NCBI RefSeq assembly: GCF_000935125.1
Contig: NZ_JRKI01000009.1
Coordinates: 310,001 to 374,000, forward strand
Length of the DNA: 64,000 nt
Origin: Streptomyces natalensis ATCC 27448
GTDB lineage: Bacteria > Actinomycetota > Actinomycetes > Streptomycetales > Streptomycetaceae
Direction of reading: 5' to 3'
Shown here: one piece after another, positions 1-8,296 of the stretch
Numbering within the stretch: the stretch's first letter is position 1
Layout: every line of letters starts with the position of its first letter
The notes under the pieces: generated by a model
What the model saw: only the letters and a program-made list of their open reading frames with translations
What the model was told of the DNA's origin: nothing
The model's database searches: none
Made by a program: the position numbers and the translations under genes

Positions 1-312
1 TACCGCCTCTCCGGCGACTGGAACCCGTTGCACGCCGACCCCGAATTCGCCAAGCTCGCCGGCTTCGACCGGCCGATCCTGCACGGGCTGTGCTCGTACG
101 GCGTGACGCTCAAGGCCGTGGTCGACACGGTCCTCGGGGGAGATGTCGCGCGGGTGCGCTCGTACACCACCCGCTTCGCGGGCGTGGTCTTCCCCGGCGA
201 GACCCTGCGGATCCGGATGTGGGAGGACGGCGGCCGCACCCAGGTGTCGGTCACGGCGGCCGACCGGGACGATGCGCCGGTCCTGGCGGACACCGTGGTC
301 GAGCACGGCTGA
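1..312 (+). CDS. MaoC-family (R)-specific enoyl-CoA hydratase, C-terminal part
   Basis: Only the last 103 codons lie in the window; the frame is open from base 1. The visible part has the hot-dog hydratase signature SGDWNPLHADPEFAKLAGF, whose Asp (visible residue 6) and His (residue 11) are the catalytic pair of MaoC/R-hydratases, followed by the PILHGLCSYG helix. By family it hydrates trans-2-enoyl-CoA in the cytoplasm. It precedes a zinc alcohol dehydrogenase and an SDR of multifunctional-enzyme type on the same strand, which suggests a beta-oxidation or sterol/alkanol degradation operon. The N-terminal hot-dog half, if present, is outside the window, so single- and double-domain forms cannot be told apart. 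Confidence 0.9.
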   Translation, partial: YRLSGDWNPLHADPEFAKLAGFDRPILHGLCSYGVTLKAVVDTVLGGDVARVRSYTTRFAGVVFPGETLRIRMWEDGGRTQVSVTAADRDDAPVLADTVVEHG

Positions 313-360
313 AACAGGGGGACCGGCCAGGCCGCCCCAAAGGCCGGCGGCAGCTGCCCC

Positions 361-402
361 CTGGGACGGCCACGCCCGCCCCTGGGACGGCCACGCCCGC
401 CC
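361..402. repeat. Two tandem copies of a 21-bp unit upstream of the alcohol dehydrogenase
   Basis: The unit beginning CTGGGACGGCCACGCCCGCC at 361 is repeated at 382 without a gap. It lies in the 143-bp spacer between the MaoC stop and the dehydrogenase start and is not part of either gene. No function is evident. Confidence 0.7.
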
Positions 403-455
403 CAGGGCCGGCCCGCCGCCCCGCTACCCGCCCGCAACCCGAGAGGAGCCGCGCC

Positions 456-1532
456 ATGCGCGCAGCCGTACAGCACGAGACAGGGCAGGAAAAGCTCGAG
501 GTGCTCGACGATGTGGAGGCGGTGGGGTTCGGGCCCGGCAAGGTCCGGATGCGGGTACGGGCCACCGGGCTGTGCCATTCCGACCTCTCCGCGATGAGCG
601 GGGTGCTGCCGCAGCCCGCGCCCTTCGTCCCCGGGCACGAAGGAGCCGGCGAGATCCTGGATGTCGGCGACGGCGTCACCGGGCTCAGCCCGGGCGACCG
701 CGTCCTGATGTGCTGGCTGCCGGCCTGCGGCAGCTGTCCGTCCTGCAAACGCGGTCAGACCCATCTGTGCCTGGCCGGGTTCATGAACGCCGGCACCCCC
801 AACTTCGCACGCTCCGGGGGCGAGGTCTTCGGCTTCGCCGGGACCGGCACCTTCGCCGAGGAGGTCGTGGTCGCCGCCCACTGCGCGGTCCCGATCCCCG
901 ACGACGTCCCGTACGAGATCGCCGCCCTGATCGGCTGCGGGGTCACCACCGGGCTCGGCGCGGCCCTCAACACCGCCGAGGTGGAGGCCGCCTCGTCGGT
1001 CGCCGTCATCGGGTGCGGCGGCGTCGGCATCTCCGTCATCCAGGGCGCCAGGGCCTGCGGCGCCGCCCAGATCATCGCCGTCGACCCGGTGGCCGGCCGC
1101 CGCGAGGCCGCGCTCCGCTTCGGCGCCACCGAGGCCGTCGCCCCCGGCGAACTCGCCGACGCCAAACAGCGGATCACCGCGGGCGAGGGCTTCGACTACG
1201 TCTTCGAGGTCGTCGGCAAGTCCGCCACCGCCCGCACCGCCTACGAGACGACCCGGCGCGGCGGCACCCTGTGCGTGGTCGGGGCGGGTGCACTGGACGA
1301 CACCTTCCAGGTCAACATGTTCGAGCTGTTCTTCGACGAGAAGCGGATTCTGCCCTCGCTCTACGGGGGCGGGGATGTGCTGCGCTCCTACGAGCGGGCC
1401 ATCGCCCTGTGGCGGGCCGGCCGGATCGACCTCGAGGGAATGATCACCCATCGCGTCCGGCTCGCCGAGATCAATGACGCGCTCGACCAGATGCGGTCCG
1501 GTACGGCGTTGCGCACCTGCATAGAGATCTGA
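456..1532 (+). CDS. Zinc-dependent alcohol dehydrogenase (MDR superfamily)
   Basis: 358 residues, the normal length for a class III-like medium-chain dehydrogenase. Catalytic zinc ligands are visible as C40 (GLCHSDLS) and H61 (GHE). The structural zinc is held by C91, C94, C97 and C105 in CGSCPSCKRGQTHLC. The NAD-binding turn is GCGGVG at 186-191. The enzyme should oxidise an alcohol to an aldehyde with NAD in the cytoplasm; the substrate is not readable from sequence. The ATG at 456 is preceded by GAGAGGAG. A longer open frame starting at 90 is rejected because the upstream part is low-complexity and overlaps the MaoC gene. It sits between MaoC and SDR genes in one likely operon. Confidence 0.92.
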   Translation: MRAAVQHETGQEKLEVLDDVEAVGFGPGKVRMRVRATGLCHSDLSAMSGVLPQPAPFVPGHEGAGEILDVGDGVTGLSPGDRVLMCWLPACGSCPSCKRGQTHLCLAGFMNAGTPNFARSGGEVFGFAGTGTFAEEVVVAAHCAVPIPDDVPYEIAALIGCGVTTGLGAALNTAEVEAASSVAVIGCGGVGISVIQGARACGAAQIIAVDPVAGRREAALRFGATEAVAPGELADAKQRITAGEGFDYVFEVVGKSATARTAYETTRRGGTLCVVGAGALDDTFQVNMFELFFDEKRILPSLYGGGDVLRSYERAIALWRAGRIDLEGMITHRVRLAEINDALDQMRSGTALRTCIEI

Positions 1533-1624
1533 CGTGGCCCCCGGCCCCCTGGGGCCGGCCGATCCCGCTCAGGGACCCGCACACCACCTGGCAACTCGCC
1601 CCGACAGCACAGGAGAGGACAGCA

Positions 1625-2602
1625 ATGGCACAGCCTCAGCCACAGCCACTGCCACTTGAGGGCCGCAGCGCGATCGTCACCGGTGCCGGGCGCGGTCTGG
1701 GGCGCGCCGAGGCCTTCGAACTCGCCCGTCTCGGCGCCGGCGTCGTCGTCAACGACTTCGGGCAGCCGGGCCGGGACGGCACCGGCGACGCCTCTGCCGC
1801 GCCCGCCGAGGAGGTGGCCGCCGAGATCCGGGCGGCGGGCGGACGGGCCATCGCCCACCTGGGCGACGTCGCCGACTTCGGGCAGGCCCGGGCGCTGGTC
1901 CACCTGGCCGTCGAGAGCTACGGGAAACTGGACATCCTGGTCAACAACGCGGGCATTCTGCGCGACCGGATGGTGTTCTCCATGAGCGAGGACGACTGGG
2001 ACTCGGTGATCCGCGTCCACCTCAAGGGTCACTTCAACACCACCCACTTCGCCGCGGCCCACTGGCGCGCCCGCTCCAAGCAGTCCGGCGGTCCCGTCTA
2101 CGGGCGGATCGTCAACACCTCGTCCGAAGCGTTCCTCGCGGGCTCGGCGGGACAGCCCAATTACGCCGCGGCCAAGGGCGGCATCGTGGGCCTGACGACC
2201 TCCACGGCGCTGGCGCTGGCCAAGTACGGAGTGACCGCCAACGCCATCTGCCCGCGCGCCCGCACCCGGATGACCGAGGACGTCTTCGCGTCCGTTCCGG
2301 CATACCAGGAGGGCGCGGAGCCGGGGGAAGGCGGGCTGGACGCGCTGTCGCCCGAGCATGTTTCGCCGCTCGTCGGCTATCTGGCGTCACCGGCGGCCGC
2401 CCAGGTCAACGGGCAACTGCTGGTCGTCCACGGGGGGATGGTCGCCATCGCCGAACGCCCCCGGATCGCCGCCAAGTTCGACACCGCCAAGGACGTCTTC
2501 ACCTTCGAGGAGCTGGACGGCCTGCTCACGCCGTATTACGCGCAACGGCCGCCGAACGAGACCTTCGGCGCGGCCGAGGTGCTGGGTCTCAAGCACGGAT
2601 AA
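1625..2602 (+). CDS. Short-chain dehydrogenase, multifunctional-enzyme (hydroxyacyl-CoA dehydrogenase) type
   Basis: 325-residue SDR with the cofactor motif TGAGRGLG (19-26), NNAG (107-110), catalytic Ser at 166/167, and Y180-AAA-K184. The VVNDFG stretch after the second strand and the C-terminal tail of about 50 residues resemble the dehydrogenase unit of peroxisomal multifunctional enzyme/17-beta-HSD type 4 homologues, which oxidise 3-hydroxyacyl-CoA. The start ATG has AGGAGAGGA upstream (about 1611-1619). With the MaoC hydratase two genes upstream it would complete hydration and dehydrogenation of a beta-oxidation-like route. The exact substrate (fatty acyl or steroid side chain) is inference. 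Confidence 0.88.
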   Translation: MAQPQPQPLPLEGRSAIVTGAGRGLGRAEAFELARLGAGVVVNDFGQPGRDGTGDASAAPAEEVAAEIRAAGGRAIAHLGDVADFGQARALVHLAVESYGKLDILVNNAGILRDRMVFSMSEDDWDSVIRVHLKGHFNTTHFAAAHWRARSKQSGGPVYGRIVNTSSEAFLAGSAGQPNYAAAKGGIVGLTTSTALALAKYGVTANAICPRARTRMTEDVFASVPAYQEGAEPGEGGLDALSPEHVSPLVGYLASPAAAQVNGQLLVVHGGMVAIAERPRIAAKFDTAKDVFTFEELDGLLTPYYAQRPPNETFGAAEVLGLKHG

Positions 2603-2702
2603 CGGGCGGCAGTTAACGGACAGCAGTTAACGGAGAGCGGACAGTGGAGGGCGGGTAACGGCCGGCGGCTGACGGGATGCGGGACTGCTGACGGAACGCA
2701 CT

Positions 2703-2750
2703 ACGGCCGTGGCCGCCGCCCCAGGGAGTCGGGGCGGCGGCCACGGCCGT
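2703..2750. terminator. Perfect 20-bp inverted repeat, likely transcription terminator
   Basis: Arms 2703-2722 (ACGGCCGTGGCCGCCGCCCC) and 2731-2750 are exactly complementary around an 8-base loop. It lies about 100 bp past the SDR stop and 45 bp past the end of the converging small gene, so it can serve both strands. No U-tract follows, as is usual in Streptomyces. Confidence 0.75.
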
Positions 2751-2794
2751 ACTGGTCCGGGTGGCGGAAAATCGCCGCTCCGGAACCGGGCGCG

Positions 2795-2962
2795 TCAGGC
2801 GCCCTGGGTCTGCCTCACCCGGCGATGCCGGCCGTGCACATCGGCCTGCACGTCCTCCGTGGCCGCCGGGCCACGGTGCCTGCCGGAGCTTGCCGCCTCG
2901 GCAGCCTGGGCGGACGCCCCCTGGTAGCGCGCCTCGGTCGTGTCGGTTCGGGCTTCGGACAT
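2795..2962 (-). CDS. Small hydrophilic protein of unknown function
   Basis: 55 residues beginning MSEARTDTTEARYQG, with a repeated GRHRG/GRHRR motif and no hydrophobic segment. I do not recognise a named family. The ATG at 2962 lies 8 bases after the stop of the large upstream gene on the same strand. Its candidate ribosome site (ACGGAG, about 2974-2979) sits inside that gene, so translation is probably coupled. A longer version starting further upstream would overlap the neighbour's end and is less likely. Function unknown; the small size and lack of a recognised domain keep confidence moderate. Confidence 0.5.
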   Translation of the reverse strand: MSEARTDTTEARYQGASAQAAEAASSGRHRGPAATEDVQADVHGRHRRVRQTQGA

Positions 2963-2970
2963 GAAAAGAG

Positions 2971-4485
2971 TCACTCCGTCAGATCGCTTACTGCTGTACG
3001 CGTCGGGACCTCCCCCAGCAACCGCCGGGGCTGCTGCCCCCAAGCGGAACTGTCGGTGGCCGGGTCAACCGGCTGCGTAGCCCCCGTCGGAATTCTAACT
3101 TGGCGGGAAATGGCGCTCCACTGGGCCTCCTGGGTCGAGAGAGGCGCCTGCTGGAGGGGAACTGGCCTGTGCATAAGGGGATGTGCGGCGCGGCGCGACG
3201 GTTCCGTACGGGTGTCCGGAAGTTGTGCAGATGCTGTGGAGCGGTTGTCGGCATCCCCTGCATCCGGGACAATCCCGCCCTTGCTCCCCGGCGCCGTGCC
3301 GGCCGCGTCGGTGGCGTCCCCCGTGCCCCCGATGCCCCTCGCGCCTCCCCTGTCCACGATGTCCGTCACATCGGTCAGGCTGGCCACGCCCGTCGCGGTC
3401 ACCCTGTCCACCACAACAGCCACCTCCGCCCCGGTCACCCCGCCGCCCGCGCCCGCCCCGCCGGGCGCCTCCGCCCCCAGTGGCACCGCCATCCGTGCCA
3501 CCCCGCACGGCATCGTCTCCGTAGCGCACGGCAGCAGCAGTTCGCCGGACGCCGTCCACAGACCGGCGCCTTTCAGCCATCCCTCGGGTGCCGGGAACCG
3601 GCGCAACCGGCGTTCCGACGGCCGCCATACGCCCAGCCGCGTCCCGTCCGCCGTATCGATCCGCAGGGCCACCGCGCAGCTCTCCGGTGTCAGCATCTGG
3701 CCCGGCTGTGCGGCGAACGGCGTGGCGAAACCGTCCGCCGGACGCAGGCATTCGGGGAAGCGCACCGGCAGGCTGCTGCCGAGGACGCCCCAGCCCAGCC
3801 GGTCGTGCCCGGGGGCGTCCGAGCGGAGCAGCAGCAGTCCGCTGTCCGGATCGGCCAGCAGCAGACGGTCGTTGCTCTCCTCGGTGATCTGGAGCAGCGG
3901 ACTGGCCTCGCCGCCCCGCTCCAGGTCGAGCACCACGGTCTTCGTCCGGCCGCCCAGCTCCCGGTCCAGGGCCAGCAGCCGGCCGTCGCGATCCAGCCAG
4001 ACGCCGCCCGTGCAGCGCCCCGGCACCTCGGTGACCCGCTCGGGGCCGCGCCTGCCGCCGTGCACCCGCCACAGCGCGGTGCCGCGCTCGCCGACCGCCA
4101 GGGCGTAGGCCAGCACACCGCCCGGGGCGGGCGGCAGCAGGGTCAGCTCCCGCGCTTCCACGGCGCCCAGCAGGAGTTCGCCCGTTCCCGGACCCGTCGG
4201 ATACAGCAGGGAGAGCGCGAAGCGGTCGGCGACGCGGCGCAGGATCAGCACCCGGCCGTCGGCGAGCGGCAGCAGCTCGCTGTCCGGCTCCTCGGGCTGA
4301 CTTCCGGCCAGCGGCACGGCATACGGCTCGGGGCCGCTCAGCGTCCAGCGCTCCGGAAACCGGCTCCCGGCGGCGTCGTCGTGACGGGCGAGCCGGGCGG
4401 CGTACGAGCCGTCGGCGGCGATGGTCAGGGCCGGGCGGTGCGGGCTGCCGAGCGCCGTGGCACCCTCGGGGGCACAGATCGTCAT
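2971..4485 (-). CDS. Uncharacterised protein with a predicted beta-propeller-like N-terminal region and low-complexity C-terminal tail
   Basis: 504 residues. Roughly residues 1-340 show repeated short strands with G-D-R and W..D turns (LLPLADGRVLILRRVADRF, GVWLDRDGRLLALDRE, RLGVWRPSERRLRRFP), suggesting a WD/S9-propeller-like fold without a catalytic domain. After about residue 345 the sequence becomes Gly/Ala/Asp/Thr-rich and loses that pattern, ending with a tail containing RPVPLQQAPL. The ATG at 4485 has an excellent GGAGGTGA site 8 bases upstream, so the longer frame from 4566 is not used. A promoter (TTGATC-18-TACCGT) lies just upstream. No signal peptide is visible. Role unknown; scaffold or interaction partner is only a guess. 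Confidence 0.7.
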   Translation of the reverse strand: MTICAPEGATALGSPHRPALTIAADGSYAARLARHDDAAGSRFPERWTLSGPEPYAVPLAGSQPEEPDSELLPLADGRVLILRRVADRFALSLLYPTGPGTGELLLGAVEARELTLLPPAPGGVLAYALAVGERGTALWRVHGGRRGPERVTEVPGRCTGGVWLDRDGRLLALDRELGGRTKTVVLDLERGGEASPLLQITEESNDRLLLADPDSGLLLLRSDAPGHDRLGWGVLGSSLPVRFPECLRPADGFATPFAAQPGQMLTPESCAVALRIDTADGTRLGVWRPSERRLRRFPAPEGWLKGAGLWTASGELLLPCATETMPCGVARMAVPLGAEAPGGAGAGGGVTGAEVAVVVDRVTATGVASLTDVTDIVDRGGARGIGGTGDATDAAGTAPGSKGGIVPDAGDADNRSTASAQLPDTRTEPSRRAAHPLMHRPVPLQQAPLSTQEAQWSAISRQVRIPTGATQPVDPATDSSAWGQQPRRLLGEVPTRTAVSDLTE

Positions 4486-4512
4486 CGAGTGGTCACCTCC
4501 AGTCAGGAAGGG

Positions 4513-4542
4513 ACGGTAGTTTTCGCACTTCCGGCCGATCAA
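4513..4542 (-). promoter_or_regulatory. Predicted sigma-70-type promoter of the 2971-4485 gene
   Basis: Read on the minus strand: TTGATC (4542-4537), an 18-base spacer, TACCGT (4518-4513). Transcription would begin near 4506, giving a leader of about 20 bases that carries GGAGGTGA before the ATG at 4485. Confidence 0.55.
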
Positions 4543-4687
4543 CGAGAGTTGCCGCACTTCACGCATAAGAGTGTCAGTTGTCCGGTTCGTCGGTCATGCG
4601 AGGGGCGGATGTGCTGCGCGGGGCCGGTCGCGGAGCCTGGGGGCGGACGGCCGCGCGGTGTCAGAGGCGGGAGGTAATCTTCCACCC

Positions 4688-5581
4688 GTGCCCGTACTGT
4701 CTGAAGTCCTCACCGCGCTCGACGCCCTCTGGCCCCCCGAGCGGGCCGAAGGGTGGGACGCCGTCGGCACGGTCTGCGGTGACCCCGACGCCGAGGTCCG
4801 CCGCGTGCTGTTCGCCGTGGACCCGGTCCAGGAGATCGCCGAGGAGGCGGTGCGGCTGGGCGCCGATCTGCTCGTCACCCACCATCCGCTCTATCTGCGC
4901 GGGACGACGACGGTCGCGGCCTCGACGTTCAAGGGCAAGGTCGTGCACACGCTGATCAAGCACGACATCGCCCTGCACGTCGCGCACACCAACGCCGACA
5001 CCGCCGACCCCGGCGTCTCCGACGCCCTGGCCGGCGCGCTGGACCTGCGCATCCTCGGCCCGCTGGTGGCCGATGCGACCGATCCGGCCGGCCGTCGCGG
5101 CCTGGGCCGGATCTGCGAGCTGCCGCGCCCGATGACGCTGACCGGGTTCGCCTCCTACGCAGCCGCCCGTCTGCCCGCCACCGCGCAGGGCATCCGGGCG
5201 GCCGGCGACCCGGACCGCGAGATCCGTACGGTCGCCGTCTCCGGCGGCTCCGGCGACAGCCTCTTCGGCGACGTACGGGCTGCCGGTGTGGACGCGTTCC
5301 TCACCGCCGACCTGCGCCACCACCCGGCCTCCGAGGCCGTGCAGCACCTCCAGCCCGACGGGCAGACCCCGCCGGTCCTGCTCGACGCCGCCCACTGGGC
5401 CACCGAATGGCCCTGGTGCGAACAGGCCGCCGCCCAGCTGGACGCGGTCTCCGACCGGCACGGCTGGGGCCTGCGCACCCACGTTTCCCGTACGGTCACC
5501 GACCCGTGGACCGCCCACGCGGCGTCTGCCCAGCTCACCAGCCCCCCTGAAACTACGCACACCCCAGGAGCCCCCCGCTGA
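4688..5581 (+). CDS. Nif3-like dinuclear metal centre hexameric protein (NIF3/DUF34)
   Basis: 297 residues from the GTG at 4688, which encodes MPVLSEVLTALDALWPPERA and is preceded by GGGAGG. Nif3-family metal ligands are recognisable in LLVTHHPLYL (HH at 65-66), HVAHTNADTADPG and the C-terminal LLDAAHWATEWPW, whose H and E are the second ligand set. Family members are toroidal hexamers often linked to GTP cyclohydrolase-like folding or cofactor repair; the reaction is unsettled. It overlaps the following zinc-ribbon gene by four bases (CTGA). The three genes Nif3, zinc-ribbon and RNase H/phosphatase form a tight operon. Confidence 0.88.
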   Translation: MPVLSEVLTALDALWPPERAEGWDAVGTVCGDPDAEVRRVLFAVDPVQEIAEEAVRLGADLLVTHHPLYLRGTTTVAASTFKGKVVHTLIKHDIALHVAHTNADTADPGVSDALAGALDLRILGPLVADATDPAGRRGLGRICELPRPMTLTGFASYAAARLPATAQGIRAAGDPDREIRTVAVSGGSGDSLFGDVRAAGVDAFLTADLRHHPASEAVQHLQPDGQTPPVLLDAAHWATEWPWCEQAAAQLDAVSDRHGWGLRTHVSRTVTDPWTAHAASAQLTSPPETTHTPGAPR

Positions 5582-6321
5582 ACGCCGCGCCCGCCGACCA
5601 GATCCGCCTCCTCGACGTCCAGGCCCTGGACGTGAGGCTCACCCAGCTCGCGCACCGGCGCAAGAACCTCCCCGAGCTCGCCGAGCTGGCGGCCCTGGAG
5701 GCCGACCTCACCCAGCAGCGCGACCTGCTGGTCGCCGCGCAGACCGAGGAGTCCGACACCAGCCGCGAGCAGACCAAGGCCGAACAGGACGTGGACCAGG
5801 TGCGCCAGCGCGCCGCCCGCGACCAGAAGCGCCTCGACTCCGGTGCCGTCACCTCCCCCAAGGACCTGGAGAACCTCCAGCACGAGCTGACCTCGCTCGC
5901 CAAGCGGCAGGGCGACCTCGAGGACGTCGTCCTGGAGGTCATGGAGCGCCGCGAGACCGCCCAGGAGCGGGTCGCCGAGCTCACCGAGCGGGTCGGCGCG
6001 ATCCAGGCCAAGGTCGACGACGCCGCCGCGCGCCGCGACGCCGCCCACGCCGAGATCGACGCCGAGACCGCCACCGTCACCAAGGAGCGCGAGCTGACCG
6101 TCGCCGACCTCCCGGCCGATCTGGTCAAGCTCTACGACCGCATCCGCACCAAGGAGGGCGGCGTCGGCGCGGCCCGCCTCTACCAGCGCCGCTGCGAGGG
6201 CTGCCGCCTGGAGCTGAACATCACCGAGATCAACGACGTCCGCGCGGCCGCCGCCGACCGCGTCCTGCGCTGCGAGAACTGCACCCGCATCCTGGTCCGT
6301 ACGCCCGACTCGGGCCTGTAG
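5578..6321 (+). CDS. C4-type zinc-ribbon, coiled-coil protein (CT398-like); CTG start proposed
   Basis: 247 residues if translation begins at the CTG at 5578. Residues about 20-170 form a long heptad-rich coiled coil. The C-terminus has CEGCRLEL and CENCTRIL, two CxxC knuckles of a zinc ribbon. The family (formerly DUF164) is a conserved actinobacterial protein of uncertain role, thought to bind nucleic acid or bridge proteins. AGGAG at 5566-5570 is 7 bases before CTG. The stretch from 5578 (NAADQIRLLDVQALD-like; here NAAPADQIRLLDVQ) matches the family N-terminus as I remember it. The first conventional start, GTG 5632, has no ribosome site and would remove 18 conserved residues. The stop-start overlap with the Nif3 gene is CTGA. 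Confidence 0.88.
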   Translation: MNAAPADQIRLLDVQALDVRLTQLAHRRKNLPELAELAALEADLTQQRDLLVAAQTEESDTSREQTKAEQDVDQVRQRAARDQKRLDSGAVTSPKDLENLQHELTSLAKRQGDLEDVVLEVMERRETAQERVAELTERVGAIQAKVDDAAARRDAAHAEIDAETATVTKERELTVADLPADLVKLYDRIRTKEGGVGAARLYQRRCEGCRLELNITEINDVRAAAADRVLRCENCTRILVRTPDSGL

Positions 6322-6324
6322 GCC

Positions 6325-7509
6325 ATGGCGCGGACGTTCCTCGTCGAGGCGGACGGCGGGTCCCGGGGCAACCCGGGGCCGGCCGGCTACGGCGCCGTCG
6401 TCCTCGACCCGGCGAGCGGTGAGGCGCTGGCGGAGGCCGCCGAGTACATCGGCACCGCCACCAACAACGTCGCCGAGTACAAGGGCCTGCTCGCCGGGCT
6501 GCGCGCCGCCAAAGCCCTCGACCCCGAGGCCACCGTCCGCGTCCGGATGGACTCCAAGCTGGTCGTCGAGCAGATGTCGGGCCGCTGGAAGATCAAGCAC
6601 CCGGACATGAAGCCGCTGGCCGCCGAGGCCGCGGCGGTCTTCCCGCCCGGGCAGGTCAGCTACGAGTGGATCCCCCGCGAGAAGAACAAACACGCCGACC
6701 GGCTCGCCAACGAGGCGATGGACGCGGGCAAGCAGGGCCGGCAGTGGGAGCCCGGCGCCTCGACGGCGGCACTGGACGCCGGTGCCGGGGCGCCCGCCCG
6801 CAGCGCCGCCGCCCGCGCCGCCGACGAGGCCGCCGAGGCGGCGGAGGCCGCCCCGGTGACCCGCGGCTGGGGCGCGCCCGATCTGGGCGCGCCCGCCACC
6901 TTCGTGCTGCTGCGCCACGGCGAGACCGCGCTGACCCCCCAGAAGCGCTTCTCCGGCAGCGGCGGCAGCGATCCCGAGCTCTCCGCCGCCGGCCGCCGCC
7001 AGGCCGAGGCCACCGCCGCCGCGCTGGCCGCCCGCGGCACGATCCAGGCCGTCGTCAGCTCACCGCTGCGGCGCTGCCGGGAGACGGCCGGTGCCGTCGC
7101 CGCGCGGCTCGGTCTGGAGGTCCGTATCGAAGAGGGCCTGCGCGAGACCGACTTCGGCGCCTGGGAGGGGCTGACCTTCGCCGAGGTCCGCGAACGCTTC
7201 CCCGACGACCTCGACGCCTGGCTCGCCTCCGCCAAGGCGGCGCCCACCGGCGGCGGCGAATCCTTCGCCACCGTCGCCCGCCGGATCGCCGTCACCCGCG
7301 ACAAGCTGATCGCCCGTCACACGGGCAGGACAGTCCTCCTGGTCACCCATGTCACCCCCATCAAAACCCTGGTCCGGCTGGCGCTGGGCGCCCCGCCCGA
7401 GTCGCTGTTCCGGATGGAGCTGTCCGCGGCGTCGCTGTCGGCGGTGGCGTACTACGCGGACGGAAACGCCTCGGTGCGGCTGCTGAACGAGACCGCACAT
7501 CTGCGCTGA
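6325..7509 (+). CDS. Bifunctional RNase HI / acid phosphatase (histidine phosphatase) fusion
   Basis: 394 residues. The N-terminal RNase HI domain (1-140) keeps all four metal-binding acids: D10 (VEADGGSRGNPGP), E51 (NNVAEYKG), D76 (RMDSKLVV) and D125 (KHADRLANE). An Ala-rich linker (about 145-190) leads to a phosphoglycerate-mutase-like domain with RHGE at 197-200 and a later VTHVTPI histidine. This fusion is known from actinobacteria (Mycobacterium Rv2228c type), where the first domain cleaves RNA in RNA-DNA hybrids and the second is an acid phosphatase related to CobC. It starts 3 bases after the zinc-ribbon stop, so it is probably translated in the same operon. Confidence 0.95.
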   Translation: MARTFLVEADGGSRGNPGPAGYGAVVLDPASGEALAEAAEYIGTATNNVAEYKGLLAGLRAAKALDPEATVRVRMDSKLVVEQMSGRWKIKHPDMKPLAAEAAAVFPPGQVSYEWIPREKNKHADRLANEAMDAGKQGRQWEPGASTAALDAGAGAPARSAAARAADEAAEAAEAAPVTRGWGAPDLGAPATFVLLRHGETALTPQKRFSGSGGSDPELSAAGRRQAEATAAALAARGTIQAVVSSPLRRCRETAGAVAARLGLEVRIEEGLRETDFGAWEGLTFAEVRERFPDDLDAWLASAKAAPTGGGESFATVARRIAVTRDKLIARHTGRTVLLVTHVTPIKTLVRLALGAPPESLFRMELSAASLSAVAYYADGNASVRLLNETAHLR

Positions 7510-7596
7510 GCGGCCCGCGGCGACGAAGCCGTACTGCCCGCCGGCCAAAGGAAGTTGACGGGACGTCATCGCATTCCCTCCGGGATGCTCCGGCCG

Positions 7597-8235
7597 TCAG
7601 CCGCGCAGCCTCGCCGCCTCCCGTGCCAGGCGCTCGATCCGTGGCCAGTCCTTCGCGGCCAGCGCATCGGGCGGGAGCATCCATGTGCCGCCGACGCAGC
7701 CCACGTTGGGCAGGGCCAGATACGCGGGGGCCGTGGCCGGGGTGATGCCGCCGGTGGGGCAGAAGCGGGCCCGGGGGAGCGGGGCGGCCAGGGAGCGCAG
7801 ATGGGACGTCCCGCCCGCGGTCTCGGCCGGGAAGAACTTCAGCTCGGTCAGGCCCTCGTCCAGCAGGGTCACCACCTCCGACGCCGTCGAGACGCCCGGC
7901 AGGAACGGCACCCCGGAGTCCTTCATCGCGCCCAGCAGCCGCGGCGACCACCCGGGACTGACCAGAAAGCGGGAACCGGCCGCCCGGGCCGCGTCCACCT
8001 GGTCGGCGCTGAGGACGGTGCCCGCGCCGACCACCGCGTCCGGGACCTCTCCGTCGATCGCCCGGACGGCCTCCAGGGCGGCGGGCGTGCGCAGGGTGAC
8101 CTCGATCGCCGGCAGCCCGCCCGCGACCAGGGCGCGGGCGAGCGGTACGGCGTCGGCGGCGTCGTCCAGGACGACGACCGGGATGACGGGGGCGAGGGAG
8201 AGGACCGAGAAGGCGGCGCTGGTCACGCCGCCCAT
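7597..8235 (-). CDS. eda: 2-keto-3-deoxy-6-phosphogluconate (KDPG) aldolase
   Basis: 212-residue class I aldolase. E45 and R49 of AIEVTLRT and Schiff-base K133 of LKFFPAE match the KDPG/KHG aldolase active site, and FCPTGGI supplies the phosphate loop. It should split 2-keto-3-deoxy-6-phosphogluconate to pyruvate and glyceraldehyde-3-phosphate, or act on 4-hydroxy-2-oxoglutarate. No edd or sugar-acid kinase is adjacent, so its pathway here is unresolved. ATG at 8235 lacks an obvious ribosome site; a GTG three codons in is an alternative. It faces away from the RNase H gene end and is followed by no clear operon partner. Confidence 0.9.
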   Translation of the reverse strand: MGGVTSAAFSVLSLAPVIPVVVLDDAADAVPLARALVAGGLPAIEVTLRTPAALEAVRAIDGEVPDAVVGAGTVLSADQVDAARAAGSRFLVSPGWSPRLLGAMKDSGVPFLPGVSTASEVVTLLDEGLTELKFFPAETAGGTSHLRSLAAPLPRARFCPTGGITPATAPAYLALPNVGCVGGTWMLPPDALAAKDWPRIERLAREAARLRG

Positions 8236-8296
8236 GGTGCGCCAGGTTTCTCACCGAGTGCAACGGGCATTGCACATGCTGCAACTACCGCCCGTG

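Noticed and set aside
5155..6918. Antisense open frame of about 587 codons opposite Nif3, zinc-ribbon and RNase H genes
   Set aside because: The composition is low-complexity (Leu/Gly/Val/Arg) and it crosses three well-supported genes; no ribosome site.
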